In this document: positions 48,707 through 59,434 of the stretch, one piece after another | Position numbering within the stretch: position 1 is the first letter of the stretch | How the letters are laid out: the number at the start of each line of letters is the position of its first letter | Notes under the pieces: generated by a model | Told to the model about the DNA's origin: nothing | Seen by the model: the letters and a program-made list of their open reading frames with translations, nothing else | The model's database searches: none | Source: Streptomyces sp. 11x1 | GTDB lineage: Bacteria; Actinomycetota; Actinomycetes; Streptomycetales; Streptomycetaceae | Assembly (NCBI RefSeq): GCF_032598905.1 | Contig: NZ_CP122458.1 | Location: 3,906,001-3,970,000 of the forward strand | Length of the DNA: 64,000 nt | Reading direction: 5' to 3' | Translations under genes and position numbers: made by a program

Positions 48707-49332
48707 TGGATAACTACCTTTCGTCCCTCAATGCGATAGCCGTTGCGGGCGAGCCGCCCCACGACATCGACGAGCAGCCTTCGCTCGACTTCCTTGATGC
48801 GCTCGTGCAGAGCGCTCTCGTCGTCCTCGTCCCGGATCTCCACCACGCCCTGCGCGATGATCGGCCCGGTGTCGACGCCGTCGTCGACGAAGTGGACGGT
48901 GCAGCCGGTGACCCGGGCGCCGTACGCCAGCGCGTCCCGCACCCCGTGGGTCCCCGGGAAACTGGGGAGGAGGGCCGGGTGGGTGTTGACGAACCGGCCG
49001 CCGAACCGCGCGAGGAACTCCTTCCCCACGATCTTCATGAACCCGGCGGAGACGACGAGGTCGGGCTCATGGGCGGTGACGGCCTCGGCGAGCGCCGCGT
49101 CCCACTCCTCACGCGTCGCGTGGTCCTTGACCCGGCAGACGAAGGTCGGCAGCCCGGCGCGCTCGGCGCGGGCGAGTCCCTCGATCCCGTCGCGGTCGGC
49201 TCCGACGGCCACGATCTCGGCGCCGTACGCCTCGACGCCGGTCGTCGCGATGGCGTCCAGCAGCGCCTGGAGGTTGGTGCCGGATCCGGAGACCAGCACG
49301 ACGAGGCGCTTGGCCACGGGCTTGGCGGCCAC
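48703..49332 (-). CDS. purN: Phosphoribosylglycinamide formyltransferase
   Basis: 209 residues. Transfers formyl from 10-formyl-THF to GAR, the third step of purine synthesis. [17 protein letters not shown] at the N-terminus binds GAR phosphate; the active-site Asn-His-Asp set is in [18 protein letters not shown] and [15 protein letters not shown]. Slightly long C-terminus. First gene of the purN-purH operon. Confidence 0.97.
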   Translation of the reverse strand: MAAKPVAKRLVVLVSGSGTNLQALLDAIATTGVEAYGAEIVAVGADRDGIEGLARAERAGLPTFVCRVKDHATREEWDAALAEAVTAHEPDLVVSAGFMKIVGKEFLARFGGRFVNTHPALLPSFPGTHGVRDALAYGARVTGCTVHFVDDGVDTGPIIAQGVVEIRDEDDESALHERIKEVERRLLVDVVGRLARNGYRIEGRKVVIQ

Positions 49333-49704
49333 GGTGGGGCCCTTTCTACGGGTTCTGCGGGGACGTTCGGGTCCGCCGACCGCGCCGGTGCGTGCGGTGC
49401 ACCTGCGCGCTTGTGCATTCCTACGAATGCTTCGCGTCCCCCAATACGGGGAAGTCTACGAAGCGGCCGACCGTCAGCAACGATACCGGCACTTCGGACG
49501 GCCCCCGTGGGACGGGGGCGTGGCCGGGAGGTAGCGTCTGCCAGGAGCGGGCTCGGGAACGCGGTCGGTGTGCGGGGCGTTCACGGAGTGCCGGCTCATG
49601 CCCTACCAGTGGATTTCAGCGCCGAGATCGAGACCGGGGCCACCGCCGACGTCACCGCCGAGCACACCACCAACCGTATTCACCAAGGGGAAGACGCACT
49701 CCTG
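49333..49704. other. Divergent region between purN and a membrane protein gene
   Basis: 372 bp. It must contain the purN promoter and that of the plus-strand gene at 49705. No clear inverted repeat, riboswitch or small gene was recognised. In-frame extension of the plus-strand gene into this region is possible. Confidence 0.5.
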
Positions 49705-50499
49705 ATGCCGGACCGCAGCCTCCGCCTTCCTTCGCTCCTGCTGCGCGAGCGGAGTTCCTCGCCCACGCCTCCGCGCGAGAGCGAGGACACCCCCGAGCAG
49801 CCCGGGCAGCCCGGGCGGGGCCAGGGCTCAGGCTCTTCGGACGACAATCCGTTCGCGCCGCCGCCCGAGGGCGCGCCCGACCGGCCGTGGCAGCCGCGCC
49901 GGCCCGACGGCCGGGGTTCCGACGACGGAGCGGGGCGCGGTGGTGGTCACTCGCCGTGGGGCAGTCAGTGGAGCGACCGGCAGCCCGGCCGCTCGTCCGG
50001 CGGACACTTCGGTGACCGTCCTGGTGGCCAGGGCGGACCGGGTGGGCCCGGCGGTTCCGGGCAGGGCCCCGAGGGCGGGCCGGGCAGTGGGCTGCGCTGG
50101 GACCCCACGGACCCGGCCCAGCGTCGCGCGCGGTACTCGTTGCTCAGCGGTATGTGGGCCTTCTTCTTCGCGCTCTTCGCCTGGCCGTACGTGGCGCTGC
50201 TGCTCGGTTCGCTGGCCGTGTACTGGGCCGTCAGCGCGCTGCGGGCGAAGCCGGCCACGCCGGACCCGTCCCGGCCTGCGGCGCCCGAGCCGAGCGGTCG
50301 CCCCCAGCGGACGGCGGCCATCAGCGGCCTGGTGACCTCCACGATCGCGCTCGCGATCGTCGCCATCACCTTCACGGCGCAGTTCGTCTACCGCGACTAC
50401 TACACCTGCGTCGACGACTCCCTCACCACGGTCTCCGCCAAGTCCTGCAAGGACCTCCTCCCGGAGGGCCCGCTGCGGGAGATGCTGGGCGCGCAGTAG
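49705..50499 (+). CDS. Membrane protein with long disordered N-terminus
   Basis: 264 residues. Residues 1-130 are Pro/Gly/Ser/Asp-rich. Two transmembrane helices follow (about 146-175, YSLLSGMWAFFFALFAWPYV..., and 205-228, ISGLVTSTIALAIVAITFTA), and the tail has two Cys (YYTCVDDS, AKSCKDLL) outside the membrane. Start at ATG 49705 preferred, but codons upstream to about 49618 are open. In Streptomyces a similar gene sits beside purN; function unknown. Confidence 0.75.
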   Translation: MPDRSLRLPSLLLRERSSSPTPPRESEDTPEQPGQPGRGQGSGSSDDNPFAPPPEGAPDRPWQPRRPDGRGSDDGAGRGGGHSPWGSQWSDRQPGRSSGGHFGDRPGGQGGPGGPGGSGQGPEGGPGSGLRWDPTDPAQRRARYSLLSGMWAFFFALFAWPYVALLLGSLAVYWAVSALRAKPATPDPSRPAAPEPSGRPQRTAAISGLVTSTIALAIVAITFTAQFVYRDYYTCVDDSLTTVSAKSCKDLLPEGPLREMLGAQ

Positions 50500-50569
50500 C
50501 CGCCCGGCACGGCGGTCAACGCCACGGAGGCGCCGCCGAGGACGACCACGGGCGGCGCCTTCGCACTGG

Positions 50570-52729
50570 TCAGGGTGCTTCTCCGGGCCGGAGCTCGGTG
50601 CCGGTGTCGACCCCTGGCGCACCCTCGGACGAGGGAGGGGCAGGGGCTCCGGTAGAGGCCGAGGCAGCGATACCTCCACCGAAGCCGCCGTCGCCGGAAG
50701 GGCCGGGGGGTCGATCACTCTCGCCCCCGAGCATCAACGCCTCGCGCAGCGCCGCCCAGCGGGCTTCACGCGAGGCGGGGTCCCAGACGGGCGGTGACGG
50801 GGAGACGGCGGCCCCTCGGACGGACGCGTCGGGGGTGGGACCGGCTCCAGGGTCGGTGCGGGGAACAGTGCCCCGGTCGGCGTGGGGAAGAGTGCCCGGG
50901 TCGGCGTGGGGAACGGTGACTGGGCCGGCGTCGGGAACGGTGCCTGGGTCGGCGTCCGCCTGTGGGGCTGCGGTGGGCGTGGAATTGGTCGGAGTCCGCA
51001 GTTCAGCCATGTGCGCCCCCGCCACGCCCTTCCGCGCTGTCGCACCCCGCGCTGTCTCTGCCCCCGGCATCTCCACCGCACCGCTCTCCACCGCGCCGCT
51101 CTTCATCGCGCCGCCCTCCGCCACGTCCCCCGCCTGACCCCGCCCGAACTCGGCCCCCCGCGCCCTCTCCGGCCCCACCTCAGCCGTCGGCGCGTCCAGC
51201 ACCCTCTCCCGGCCCGTTCCGCTCTCCGGCACCTCCACCGCCTTACCGCGCCCCGGCGCCCCCGCCGCCCTCTCCCGCCCGGCCCCCCTCGCCCCCGGCA
51301 CCCCCGCCGCCGTTCGTGGGCCGGTGGTCGGCGCGGCGGCCTTGGGCTTGCGGGGCCGTACCCGTGCCCAGCGCGTCGTCAGCGCGACCGGGAGCGCCAC
51401 CGCTCCCACCCAAGCGCCGGCCGCGCCGCCCGCACGCCACCACACGGGACCGAAATCGGTGAGCGCGGCGACCCCGAGGGGCCCACCGGCGAGGTGGGCG
51501 AGGAAGGCGAAGGCGGCGGCGGACAGCAGCGCCGCGAGGAGAACCGCGGCGGCCGTACGCCGTCCGGACCACGGCTTCGACCGGTCGGCGGCGGCCCGGC
51601 CCGCGATGAACCACCCGACCGTCACCCCCGCGGCCAGCGGGACCGCCCCCACCACCCAGTACACCGGCGCACCCCCGCCCGCCGGAACGGCGGCGAGCAA
51701 CGGGAAGGACGGCAGAAACGGGGCGGGAGCGGCCGCGCTCAACGGCGCGACGGTGTGCCCGGCGCTCAGCACGAAGCCGGGCCCGAGCGCGTACGCCGCC
51801 GCCCACAGCGCCGCGTTCGGGACGAGGGCGACGCAGAGCAGCAGGACGGCGAACCGCCCGGACAGCCCTTCGGTCAGCTGGAGGAACGAGTCACGGGTCG
51901 CCGTTCCGTGCCAGACCAGGGACACGGCCACCAGCAGGGCACCCCCACCGGCCAGGACGAGCACACCCGCCCCGGCGGCCCGTCCGGCGGTGGCCGCCAA
52001 CTGCCGCCGCGCTTCCGTCCCGGGGGCGCCTCCGCGGAGCGCGGGCAGGGGCAGCCGGGAGCCCCGGCGCGCCGCCCATACCCCCGTGCCCGCCGCGAGC
52101 GCCGCCAGCAGCGACACGCAGAGCGCGGCCCACAGCCACGACGGCCGCAGCACGCCCCCGGAGGCGTACAGCGCGACCACCGCACCGACGGTCCCGTATC
52201 CGATGACGAGTCCGGCCCAGGTCACCCTGGCGCTCACCCCGGAGCCGTCCCCCGCGTGGTCGCGGGCCGAACGATGCAGCAGGACCACCGGCAGCGCGAG
52301 CAGGAGGAGGGGGACGAGGCCGACCGGGGCGGGGGCACCGGAGAGCGTGTCGGTGCGGACGAGTTCCACGCCGTGGGAGAGCAGCCACAGGGCCGCCGCC
52401 ACGTGCAGCGCCCCACCGGGCCCGCTGTCCGGGTACGGCGAACTGATCCAGAGCACGGTCACGAGCGCGGTGAACACCGCACACCCGAGGCCCGCCGCGA
52501 GGGCTCCGCCCAGCACCCCGGAGACGAGCTTGGACGACCGGCGGCGCGCCCGTCGGAGCAACGGCGAGAGGGGGGACCGCGGCGACGACGAGTAGAGGGA
52601 GGCCGTCGACTCCCCCTGCCTGAGGGGCATCCCGGGTGCCGTGGACGATGCCGCCCAGGCGTGGCCGGTGGGGTGGCCCGGCCCGGTGGCCGGGTCGTTC
52701 GGGTCGGTCGCGTGCGTCACGTCGGCCAT
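50570..52729 (-). CDS. DUF6350 family polytopic membrane protein
   Basis: 719 residues. A disordered N-terminus of about 65 residues, then about 12 transmembrane helices to about residue 460 (first: [20 protein letters not shown]), then a disordered Ala/Gly/Glu-rich tail of about 250 residues. The arrangement and position between purN and sucCD are those of the DUF6350/PerM-labelled proteins of actinobacteria, whose role is not established. ATG 52729. Confidence 0.82.
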   Translation of the reverse strand: MADVTHATDPNDPATGPGHPTGHAWAASSTAPGMPLRQGESTASLYSSSPRSPLSPLLRRARRRSSKLVSGVLGGALAAGLGCAVFTALVTVLWISSPYPDSGPGGALHVAAALWLLSHGVELVRTDTLSGAPAPVGLVPLLLLALPVVLLHRSARDHAGDGSGVSARVTWAGLVIGYGTVGAVVALYASGGVLRPSWLWAALCVSLLAALAAGTGVWAARRGSRLPLPALRGGAPGTEARRQLAATAGRAAGAGVLVLAGGGALLVAVSLVWHGTATRDSFLQLTEGLSGRFAVLLLCVALVPNAALWAAAYALGPGFVLSAGHTVAPLSAAAPAPFLPSFPLLAAVPAGGGAPVYWVVGAVPLAAGVTVGWFIAGRAAADRSKPWSGRRTAAAVLLAALLSAAAFAFLAHLAGGPLGVAALTDFGPVWWRAGGAAGAWVGAVALPVALTTRWARVRPRKPKAAAPTTGPRTAAGVPGARGAGRERAAGAPGRGKAVEVPESGTGRERVLDAPTAEVGPERARGAEFGRGQAGDVAEGGAMKSGAVESGAVEMPGAETARGATARKGVAGAHMAELRTPTNSTPTAAPQADADPGTVPDAGPVTVPHADPGTLPHADRGTVPRTDPGAGPTPDASVRGAAVSPSPPVWDPASREARWAALREALMLGGESDRPPGPSGDGGFGGGIAASASTGAPAPPSSEGAPGVDTGTELRPGEAP

Positions 52730-52855
52730 GCTCCCAACGACACGCGCTTTACCGGCGTAACGGACGTTTCCCGCACGTGTCGCTCAATATGTGCTTATGT
52801 GTTTTTTCGTACGAGGGTTGGTCCAACGGAGGTCGCCACGACGGGAGGCGACCCG

Positions 52856-53923
52856 GTGACCGCGCCCGGGGTCGAGCCCGGAACCGGACATCGAAACAGG
52901 ACGGGAGCCGGGAGGGGAACCAGGGCTGGAGCCAGTACGGGCGTCGGTGTCGGCCTCGGCATGGGCGTCGGCGCCGAAAACGGAACCTCATCCGGAACTG
53001 CGGCCGCGCCTTCCGGTGAGCCGGCCGTCCAGGGCGGGGCCGAGTGGTATCAGCAGCCCCTCGGCACCTGCGCCGACGTCGGCGCCGAGGATCCGCCCTC
53101 GGCCTCGGTCCCGCCCCCACCGCGCCTGACGCCCGCCCAGGCCTTCGACGCGCTCTACGCGTACTGCGCCCCCACCCTCGTACAGCAGACCTATCTGCTC
53201 ACCGGGCAGCGCCGGCTCGCGCGTGAGGCCGTCGAGCGCGCCTTCCAGCTGGCCTGGCACCGCTGGCCGGAGGTGGCGGTCGACCGCGACCCGGCGGGCT
53301 GGGTGCGGGCGGCGGCCCACGACTACGCCCTCTCCCCCTGGCGCCGTCTGCACCCCTGCACCTTCCAGCGCCGCGAACCACCGCCGACCGACCCCGCCGA
53401 CCGCGCCCTGCTGACCGCCCTCCTGGAACTGCCGCCCCCGTACCGCCGGACCCTGCTCCTCTACGACGGCGTCGGCCTCGACCTGCCCGACACGGCCGCC
53501 GAGACGGAGGCCAGCACTCCCGCCGCCGCCGGCCGTCTCCTCTACGCCCGCGAGACGGTCACCGCCCGCCTCCCTCAGCCGGTCGCCCCCGACGACCTCA
53601 ACCGTCTCCTCGCCGCGCTCCCGTCGGACGTCCGGCCCGGCCCGGCCCGGCCCGTCGACCTGCGCGCCCGGGCCGACCTGCACGCCCGGCGCTGGATCCA
53701 CGCGGCGATCGCCTTCACCACCCTTCTCCTCACCACCACCGCCCTCACCCTCCACACCGCCCCCGACCACTACGAGCCTCCGGTCCCGCCGGGCGCCCCG
53801 GTCCAGGGCGTGCCCCCGCGAGCGGCCCCCGGCCCCCTCTCCAAGACCGAACAGAAGCTCCGGGCCAAGCTCAGGTCGGAGGCGGCCGCCGGGCCGGAAC
53901 GCCTGCATCCGGAAGCCGACTGA
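52856..53923 (+). CDS. Sigma-factor-like protein with C-terminal membrane anchor
   Basis: 355 residues from GTG 52856 (GGGAGG 8-13 bp upstream). About 90 Gly/Thr/Pro-rich residues are followed by an ECF region-2-like segment (FDALYAYCAPTLVQQTYLLT, AREAVERAFQLAWHRWPEVA, DPAGWVRAAAHDYAL) and a degenerate region 4 (LLELPPPYRRTLLLYDGVGL, DTAAETEASTPAAAGRLLYA). Next come a transmembrane helix at about 280-300 and a Pro-rich extracytoplasmic tail. The motifs are weaker than in working sigma factors, so it may be a membrane-held or defunct sigma-like protein. Upstream of a strong terminator and sucD. Confidence 0.78.
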   Translation: MTAPGVEPGTGHRNRTGAGRGTRAGASTGVGVGLGMGVGAENGTSSGTAAAPSGEPAVQGGAEWYQQPLGTCADVGAEDPPSASVPPPPRLTPAQAFDALYAYCAPTLVQQTYLLTGQRRLAREAVERAFQLAWHRWPEVAVDRDPAGWVRAAAHDYALSPWRRLHPCTFQRREPPPTDPADRALLTALLELPPPYRRTLLLYDGVGLDLPDTAAETEASTPAAAGRLLYARETVTARLPQPVAPDDLNRLLAALPSDVRPGPARPVDLRARADLHARRWIHAAIAFTTLLLTTTALTLHTAPDHYEPPVPPGAPVQGVPPRAAPGPLSKTEQKLRAKLRSEAAAGPERLHPEAD

Positions 53924-53960
53924 GCGGCAACGCCGCCGGACCGGCCCCGCCCGGAGACGC

Positions 53961-54000
53961 CTGTGGGCCCGCACCCCGTGACCGGGGTGCGGGCCCACAG
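53961..54000. terminator. Bidirectional terminator between the sigma-like gene and sucD
   Basis: 18-bp perfect stem CTGTGGGCCCGCACCCCG/CGGGGTGCGGGCCCACAG with a four-base loop, 37 bp after one stop codon and 21 bp after the other. Confidence 0.9.
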
Positions 54001-54021
54001 AAGGCTCGGCCGAGCCGAAGG

Positions 54022-54906
54022 TCAGCCGCCCAGGATCTCGCGCGCGAGCTTCGCCGTCTCGGTCGGCGTCTTGCCGACCTTGACGCCGGCGGCCTCCAGG
54101 GCCTCCTTCTTCGCGGCGGCCGTACCGGAGGAGCCGGAGACGATGGCGCCGGCGTGGCCCATGGTCTTGCCCTCGGGCGCGGTGAAGCCGGCGACGTAAC
54201 CGACGACCGGCTTCTTCACGTTGGCCTTGATGAAGTCGGCGGCCCGCTCCTCGGCGTCGCCACCGATCTCACCGATCATCACGATCAGATCGGTGTCGGG
54301 GTCGGCCTCGAACGCGGCGAGCGCGTCGATGTGCGTGGTGCCGATGACCGGGTCGCCACCGATGCCGACGGCCGACGAGAAGCCGATGTCACGCAGCTCG
54401 TACATCATCTGGTACGTCAGCGTGCCGGACTTCGAGACCAGGCCGATGCGGCCCGGCTTGGTGATGTCACCGGGGATGATGCCGGCGTTCGACTGACCGG
54501 GCGTGATCAGACCCGGGCAGTTCGGGCCGATGATCCGGGTCTTGTTGCCCTGCGACACGGCGTACGCGTAGAACGCGGCCGAGTCGTGGACCGCGATGCC
54601 CTCGGTGATGACGACCGCGAGCGGGATCTCGGCGTCGATCGCCTCGACGACGGCCGCCTTGGCGAAGGCCGGCGGTACGAAGAGGACGGACACGTTCGCG
54701 CCCGTCTTCTCGATCGCCTCGGCGACGGTGCCGAAGACCGGGATCTCGGTGCCGTCGACGTCGACGCTGGTGCCCGCCTTGCGGGGGTTCACGCCACCGA
54801 CGATGTTCGTGCCGTCGGCCAGCATGAGCCTGGTGTGCTTCATGCCCGTGGCACCGGTCATGCCCTGGACGATGACCTTGGAGTCCTTGTTGAGGAAGAT
54901 AGCCAT
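54022..54906 (-). CDS. sucD: Succinate--CoA ligase subunit alpha
   Basis: 294 residues. With SucC it makes succinate plus ATP/GTP from succinyl-CoA in the TCA cycle. N-terminal CoA-binding fold ([30 protein letters not shown]), [12 protein letters not shown], and the phosphorylated His in [13 protein letters not shown]. Standard length. It starts 19 bp after sucC; both end at a strong terminator. Confidence 0.97.
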   Translation of the reverse strand: MAIFLNKDSKVIVQGMTGATGMKHTRLMLADGTNIVGGVNPRKAGTSVDVDGTEIPVFGTVAEAIEKTGANVSVLFVPPAFAKAAVVEAIDAEIPLAVVITEGIAVHDSAAFYAYAVSQGNKTRIIGPNCPGLITPGQSNAGIIPGDITKPGRIGLVSKSGTLTYQMMYELRDIGFSSAVGIGGDPVIGTTHIDALAAFEADPDTDLIVMIGEIGGDAEERAADFIKANVKKPVVGYVAGFTAPEGKTMGHAGAIVSGSSGTAAAKKEALEAAGVKVGKTPTETAKLAREILGG

Positions 54907-54925
54907 GGCTGTGTTCCCTCGTCCC

Positions 54926-56104
54926 TTACTTCGCAGCCGCGAGCTCGGCGGCCTTGTCGGCCGCGCCGTCCATGGTGTCCACGCGCTGCACCAGCGGGTG
55001 GTTGGCGTCGGAGAGGATCTTGCGACCCAGCTCGGCGTTGTTACCGTCCAGGCGGACGACGAGGGGCTTGGTGACTTCCTCGCCCCTGTCCTTGAGCAGC
55101 TGCAGCGCCTGCACGATGCCGTTGGCGACCTCGTCACAGGCGGTGATGCCACCGAAGACGTTGACGAAGACGGACTTGACGTCCGGGTCGCCGAGGATGA
55201 TCTCCAGGCCGTTCGCCATGACGGCGGCGGAGGCGCCACCGCCGATGTCGAGGAAGTTGGCGGGCTTGACGCCACCGTGGTTCTCACCGGCGTACGCGAC
55301 GACGTCCAGGGTGCTCATGACGAGACCCGCGCCGTTGCCGATGATGCCGACCTCACCGTCGAGCTTGACGTAGTTGAGGTTCTTCTCCTTGGCGGCGGCC
55401 TCGAGGGGGTTCGCGGCCGCGTGGTCGACGAGCTCCTCGTGGTCGGGGTGGCGGAAGTCCGCGTTCTCGTCCAGCGAGACCTTGCCGTCGAGGGCGAGGA
55501 CATCGCCGGAGGCGACCTTCGCCAGCGGGTTGACCTCGACGAGGAGGGCGTCCTCCTCGATGAAGGTCTTCCACAGGGTGACGAGGATGTCGGCGACCTT
55601 GTCGGCGACCTCGGCCGGGAAGTTCGCGGCCTCGACGATGCCACGGGCGACCTCGGGGGTCACACCCACGTTGGCGTCGATGGGCGTCTTGGCGACGGCC
55701 TCGGGGCGGGTGGCCGCCACCTCCTCGATCTCCATGCCACCCTCGACGGAGGCGATGGAGAGAAAGGTGCGGTTGGTGCGGTCGAGGAGGTAGGAGACGT
55801 AGTACTCCTCGACGATCTCCGGAGCGGTCTCGGCGATCATCACCTTGTGGACCGTGTGGCCCTTGATGTCCATCCCGAGAATGTCCGTCGAACGGGCGAC
55901 AGCCTCGTCCGGGGTGGCGGCGAGCTTGACGCCGCCGGCCTTGCCTCGACCACCGACCTTCACCTGAGCCTTGACGACCGACTTGCCGCCCAGCCGCTCG
56001 GTGATCTCGCGCGCCGCCTCAGGCGTGTCGATGACTTCACCGGCCAGCACCGGTACACCGTGCTTGGCGAAGAGGTCCCTCGCCTGGTACTCGAACAGGT
56101 CCAC
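54926..56104 (-). CDS. sucC: ADP-forming succinate--CoA ligase subunit beta
   Basis: 392 residues. ATP-grasp subunit. N-terminal [19 protein letters not shown], nucleotide-binding [26 protein letters not shown] metal site and [17 protein letters not shown] near the C-terminus. Forms an operon with sucD. The upstream region is long (625 bp) and includes a strong hairpin at 56338-56375. Confidence 0.97.
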   Translation of the reverse strand: MDLFEYQARDLFAKHGVPVLAGEVIDTPEAAREITERLGGKSVVKAQVKVGGRGKAGGVKLAATPDEAVARSTDILGMDIKGHTVHKVMIAETAPEIVEEYYVSYLLDRTNRTFLSIASVEGGMEIEEVAATRPEAVAKTPIDANVGVTPEVARGIVEAANFPAEVADKVADILVTLWKTFIEEDALLVEVNPLAKVASGDVLALDGKVSLDENADFRHPDHEELVDHAAANPLEAAAKEKNLNYVKLDGEVGIIGNGAGLVMSTLDVVAYAGENHGGVKPANFLDIGGGASAAVMANGLEIILGDPDVKSVFVNVFGGITACDEVANGIVQALQLLKDRGEEVTKPLVVRLDGNNAELGRKILSDANHPLVQRVDTMDGAADKAAELAAAK

Positions 56105-56728
56105 GCGCTTCCGTCCCTATCAGTGATCGCGGTTCGTTGGATGCGTGGGCGTGCCGCGAAGGGCAACGTGACGTCCGCCGAGAGTCACAAGGGAGGCGCA
56201 CACGGTGTCCGAGCGCGCGGCATGTCCGTCTCGCAGGTTATCGCTGCTTCCGGAGGCCCCCTAAATCGAGGGTCACACCTGAGCGGTGATACCTGTCACA
56301 TGATGCCGTGCTCACTGGCACCGCGTGCCGCGCGTGCGGAACCTCACCGGACGGGGGTACGTCCGGTGAGGTTCCCAGAGGCCCTCCACCGATGTGGAAA
56401 GGGCCCCCGACGGGCGATCTCCTCCCCATGGGAGACCGTCCGTCACCGCCCCCGACATCCGCCCGGACCGGGCCGACGGCTTTCGGCCGTCCGGGTTTCC
56501 GCACGGAGGGTCGGTCGACTGTGGCCGCGTCCCCTACGGCGGAGGGGCGGCGCGGTACACGAAAGGGGACGGGGATCGGGGTGACCTGAGGCCGGGAAGC
56601 GCGGGCGGAGCAGCCACCGCTCTTCGTGGTCCGCCGGTCCTCCGCACCGCGGAGGGGCGTCCGGACAGCGGGCCGATGTGATCAGCCGGCACGGAGCTAC
56701 AGGTCTGGCGGGGTGGGGAGACCGGCCC
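56105..56728. other. Long leader/intergenic region before sucC
   Basis: 624 bp with no credible gene. Both strands have open frames but they lack ribosome sites and normal amino-acid composition. The region holds a perfect 15-bp hairpin (56338-56375) and the sucC promoter. The stop of the repeat-protein gene lies at its right end. Confidence 0.6.
56338..56375. terminator. 15-bp perfect hairpin upstream of sucC
   Basis: GGAACCTCACCGGAC-N8-GTCCGGTGAGGTTCC. It lies 354 bp past the stop of the minus-strand repeat-protein gene and 234 bp before the sucC start. It could terminate read-through, or act as an attenuator if the sucC transcript begins upstream. No U-run is evident. Confidence 0.5.
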
Positions 56729-57838
56729 TCAGCCGGGGGACTCGGGGATGTCCCGGTGCCGGTCCCGGGTCCCGCCCGGGGTGTCGGTCGCGAGAGCGCC
56801 GGGCACGAGGCTCAGCGGCGCCGGGTCGGGAGCGGCGACGGCGTGCGGCTCGGCGTGCCGGGGCCCGCCGTTGTCGAGGGCGGAGTGCCGTCCGAGGGAA
56901 CCGGTGGGAACACCGTCCGGGTCGGGCTGCGTCGGCACGCGGACGCCGGGCGAGCCCTCTGCGTCCAGGTCGCCGGCGGTCCGGTGCGGGGCCGGCACGG
57001 CGGCCGTACCGCCGACCACGGCCTTCGGCCCGTACGTGACGGAAGCCGGACCGGTGGCCCCTTCGGCGTCGTGCCCGGCGCCACCGTCCGAGGCCGGGCC
57101 CGGGTTCTCGGGCTCCCTCGGCCCCGACTCCTGGGGCACGCCGCCGACGGGCAGGGACTCGACGGGCAGGGGGTTCCATTCGGGCAGCCCGGGCGGTGGC
57201 GGCAGCTCCGGAAGCCCCGGCACTCCGGGCAGCGACGGCAGGGTCACCGGCGGCAGCTGCGACGTCACCCCGCCCAGCCCTCCGGTCACCGACTCCACGA
57301 GGTCCCCCACGGGCACCACGACACCCTCGGTGACAGGCCGCACGACCGACTCGGTGACCGGCCGCAGAACATCCCCGACGACCGGCTCCAGGACGCCGCC
57401 GGTGACTCCCTCGGTGGCTCTCTCGGACGCCGGCCGCACGATCCGCTCGGCGACCGGCCGTGCCGCATGCTCGGCCCGAGGCCGTACGGCGGGCCGCACC
57501 ATGTGCTCGGTGACGGGCCGCGCCACATGCTTCGCGACGGGCTTCACGGTGGTCCCGGCGACCGGTGCGGCCACCTCGGCGACCGGCCGCACCCTTCGCT
57601 CGGCGACCGGCCGTACGACGTCTTGCGTGGCGGCGGTCAAGAGGGACGGGGACGGCGAAGTCGGGGCCCCGTCCGCGGCGCTCGCCCGCTCCCCGCACAC
57701 AACGCCCAGCACGAACAGTCCACCCACCAACAGCGCCACGCGCACCAGACGGCACCCGGCGGCCCCGCGCAGCACGCGCAGGACGCCACCGGCACCGGCA
57801 CCGGCACCGGCACCAGGAAGCGCGGTCGCTGGGATCAA
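56729..57838 (-). CDS. Secreted low-complexity repeat protein (RPV[A/T]E repeats)
   Basis: 369 residues. N-terminal Gly-Ala repeats, then a signal-type helix (LVRVALLVGGLFVLGVVCGE) cleaved after ASA near 55. Residues about 75-170 consist of about ten degenerate RPV(A/T)E-(x)3-8 units, followed by Pro/Leu/Gly-rich stretches and an Asp/Gly/Pro-rich C-terminus. No enzyme motif. It could be a cell-wall-associated or fibrous protein. The start at ATG 57838 gives 30 residues before the helix; a later start is possible. Downstream of the VWA gene on the same strand, 278 bp away, probably a separate unit. Confidence 0.7.
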   Translation of the reverse strand: MIPATALPGAGAGAGAGGVLRVLRGAAGCRLVRVALLVGGLFVLGVVCGERASAADGAPTSPSPSLLTAATQDVVRPVAERRVRPVAEVAAPVAGTTVKPVAKHVARPVTEHMVRPAVRPRAEHAARPVAERIVRPASERATEGVTGGVLEPVVGDVLRPVTESVVRPVTEGVVVPVGDLVESVTGGLGGVTSQLPPVTLPSLPGVPGLPELPPPPGLPEWNPLPVESLPVGGVPQESGPREPENPGPASDGGAGHDAEGATGPASVTYGPKAVVGGTAAVPAPHRTAGDLDAEGSPGVRVPTQPDPDGVPTGSLGRHSALDNGGPRHAEPHAVAAPDPAPLSLVPGALATDTPGGTRDRHRDIPESPG

Positions 57839-58116
57839 GACGGAAAATTCCTCCGGTGCGGCGGAACGGCGGAGTACGGGGCGAAGATGCGCGAGATGCG
57901 AACACCCGTGTGAAGGCTGTGAAGTGTTGCCGATCCTCGCACGGGACGTCGGCCGCCGCGCAAGGCCCCTGTCACCGACGCGTTCTCATGTCCGTTTTTC
58001 AACCTCCCTTGTCCGGTTACCGCCTGCCACCCCGGCCACGACCGCCGCCACCCGCGACCGCTCCGCCTTCACGCGCGGCCGTCGCTGCGCCGTTGCGCGC
58101 CGCCGCCGACCCTCCT

Positions 58117-59283
58117 TCACTCGCTGTCCGGTATCAGCAACGGCCGTTTCTCGATCGCCGCCGCCATCACTTCCGGAAAGAGGTCGGGCGTACAGGCGAA
58201 CGCCGGTGCGCCGAGCGCCGCCAGGGCCGCCGCGTGCTCGCGGTCGTACGCCGGCGCTCCCTCGTCGGAGAGGGCGAGCAGGGTCACGAACTGCACCCCC
58301 GACGCCTTCATCGCCGCCACCCGCTTCAGCATCTCGTCGCGTATGCCACCCTCGTAGAGGTCGCTGATCAGCACGACCACGGTGTCCGCGGGCCGGGTGA
58401 TCTGCGACTGGCAGTACGCCAGGGCCCTGTTGATGTCCGTGCCGCCGCCGAGTTGGGTGCCGAAGAGGACGTCGACCGGGTCGTCGAGCTGGTCGGTGAG
58501 GTCGACGACGGCCGTGTCGAAGACGACGAGCCGGGTGCTGATGGACCGCATGGACGCCAGCACCGCCCCGAACACGGAGGCGTAGACGACGGACGCAGCC
58601 ATGGACCCCGACTGGTCGATGCAGAGGACGACCTCCTTCTTCACCGACTGCGTGGCCCGTCCGTACCCGATGAGCCGCTCGGGCACGACGGTCCGGTACT
58701 CCGGCAGGTAGTTCTTGAGGTTGGCCGCGATCGTGCGGTTCCAGTCGATGTCGTGGTGGCGGGGCCGGTTGACGCGGGCACTGCGGTCGAGGGCGCCGGT
58801 GAGGGTGGCCCGGGTACGCGTCGCGAGCCGCTTCTCCAGGTCCTCGACGACCTTCCGCACGACGGCCCGCGCGGTCTCCTTCGTCGTCTCCGGCATGGCC
58901 TTGTTGAGGGAGAGCAGGGTGCCGACGAGGTGGACGTCGGCCTCGACCGCCTCCAGCATCTCCGGCTCCAGCAGCAGCGCGGACAGTCCTAGGCGGTCGA
59001 TGGCGTCCCGCTGCATCACCTGGACGACGGAGGAGGGGAAGTACGTCCGGATGTCCCCCAGCCACCGGGCCACGGACGGCGCCGACGCCCCGAGCCCCGC
59101 CGAACGGTCCCGCCCCGTCCCCGACTTGTCGCCCTTCCCGTACAGGGCGGTCAACGCCTGGTCCATCGCCGCGTCCCGCCCACCGAGCGCGCACCCGGTA
59201 CCGTCCGCCGACTCCCCGCCCAGCACCAGCCGCCACCGCCGCAACCGCTCGGCCGCCACATCCGCCCCGGCCCCTGCCGTCAT
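58117..59283 (-). CDS. VWA domain-containing protein of the MoxR/SWIM module
   Basis: 388 residues, third gene of the minus-strand operon. N-terminal helical region (LRRWRLVLGGESADG, LLLEPEMLEAVEADVHLVGTLL), then a von Willebrand A domain from about residue 200 with a complete MIDAS: DQSGSMAAS, the Thr in GGGTDINRALAY, and SDLYEGG. Such VWA proteins work with MoxR AAA+ ATPases, whose gene is first in this operon, to remodel or insert metals into target proteins. Target unknown. ATG 59283, 151 bp after the DUF5682 gene. Confidence 0.88.
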   Translation of the reverse strand: MTAGAGADVAAERLRRWRLVLGGESADGTGCALGGRDAAMDQALTALYGKGDKSGTGRDRSAGLGASAPSVARWLGDIRTYFPSSVVQVMQRDAIDRLGLSALLLEPEMLEAVEADVHLVGTLLSLNKAMPETTKETARAVVRKVVEDLEKRLATRTRATLTGALDRSARVNRPRHHDIDWNRTIAANLKNYLPEYRTVVPERLIGYGRATQSVKKEVVLCIDQSGSMAASVVYASVFGAVLASMRSISTRLVVFDTAVVDLTDQLDDPVDVLFGTQLGGGTDINRALAYCQSQITRPADTVVVLISDLYEGGIRDEMLKRVAAMKASGVQFVTLLALSDEGAPAYDREHAAALAALGAPAFACTPDLFPEVMAAAIEKRPLLIPDSE

Positions 59284-59434
59284 CGGTCCACCCCCGCACG
59301 GAACCGGGCCCAGAGAGGCATCACCGTGACCGTTGTCGGACGGTCGCTCGAGCGCGGCCCGTGTCCGTGTCCCTGCCCGTCCCTGCCGCCCCCCGCCGTG
59401 GCGGCCCGCCTCGGCTCACTCAGTCCGTCACTCG

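Noticed and set aside
56394..56681. Possible small plus-strand gene in the sucC upstream region
   Set aside because: Low-complexity Pro/Gly/Arg translation, no ribosome site and overlapping open frames of equal quality in other phases.
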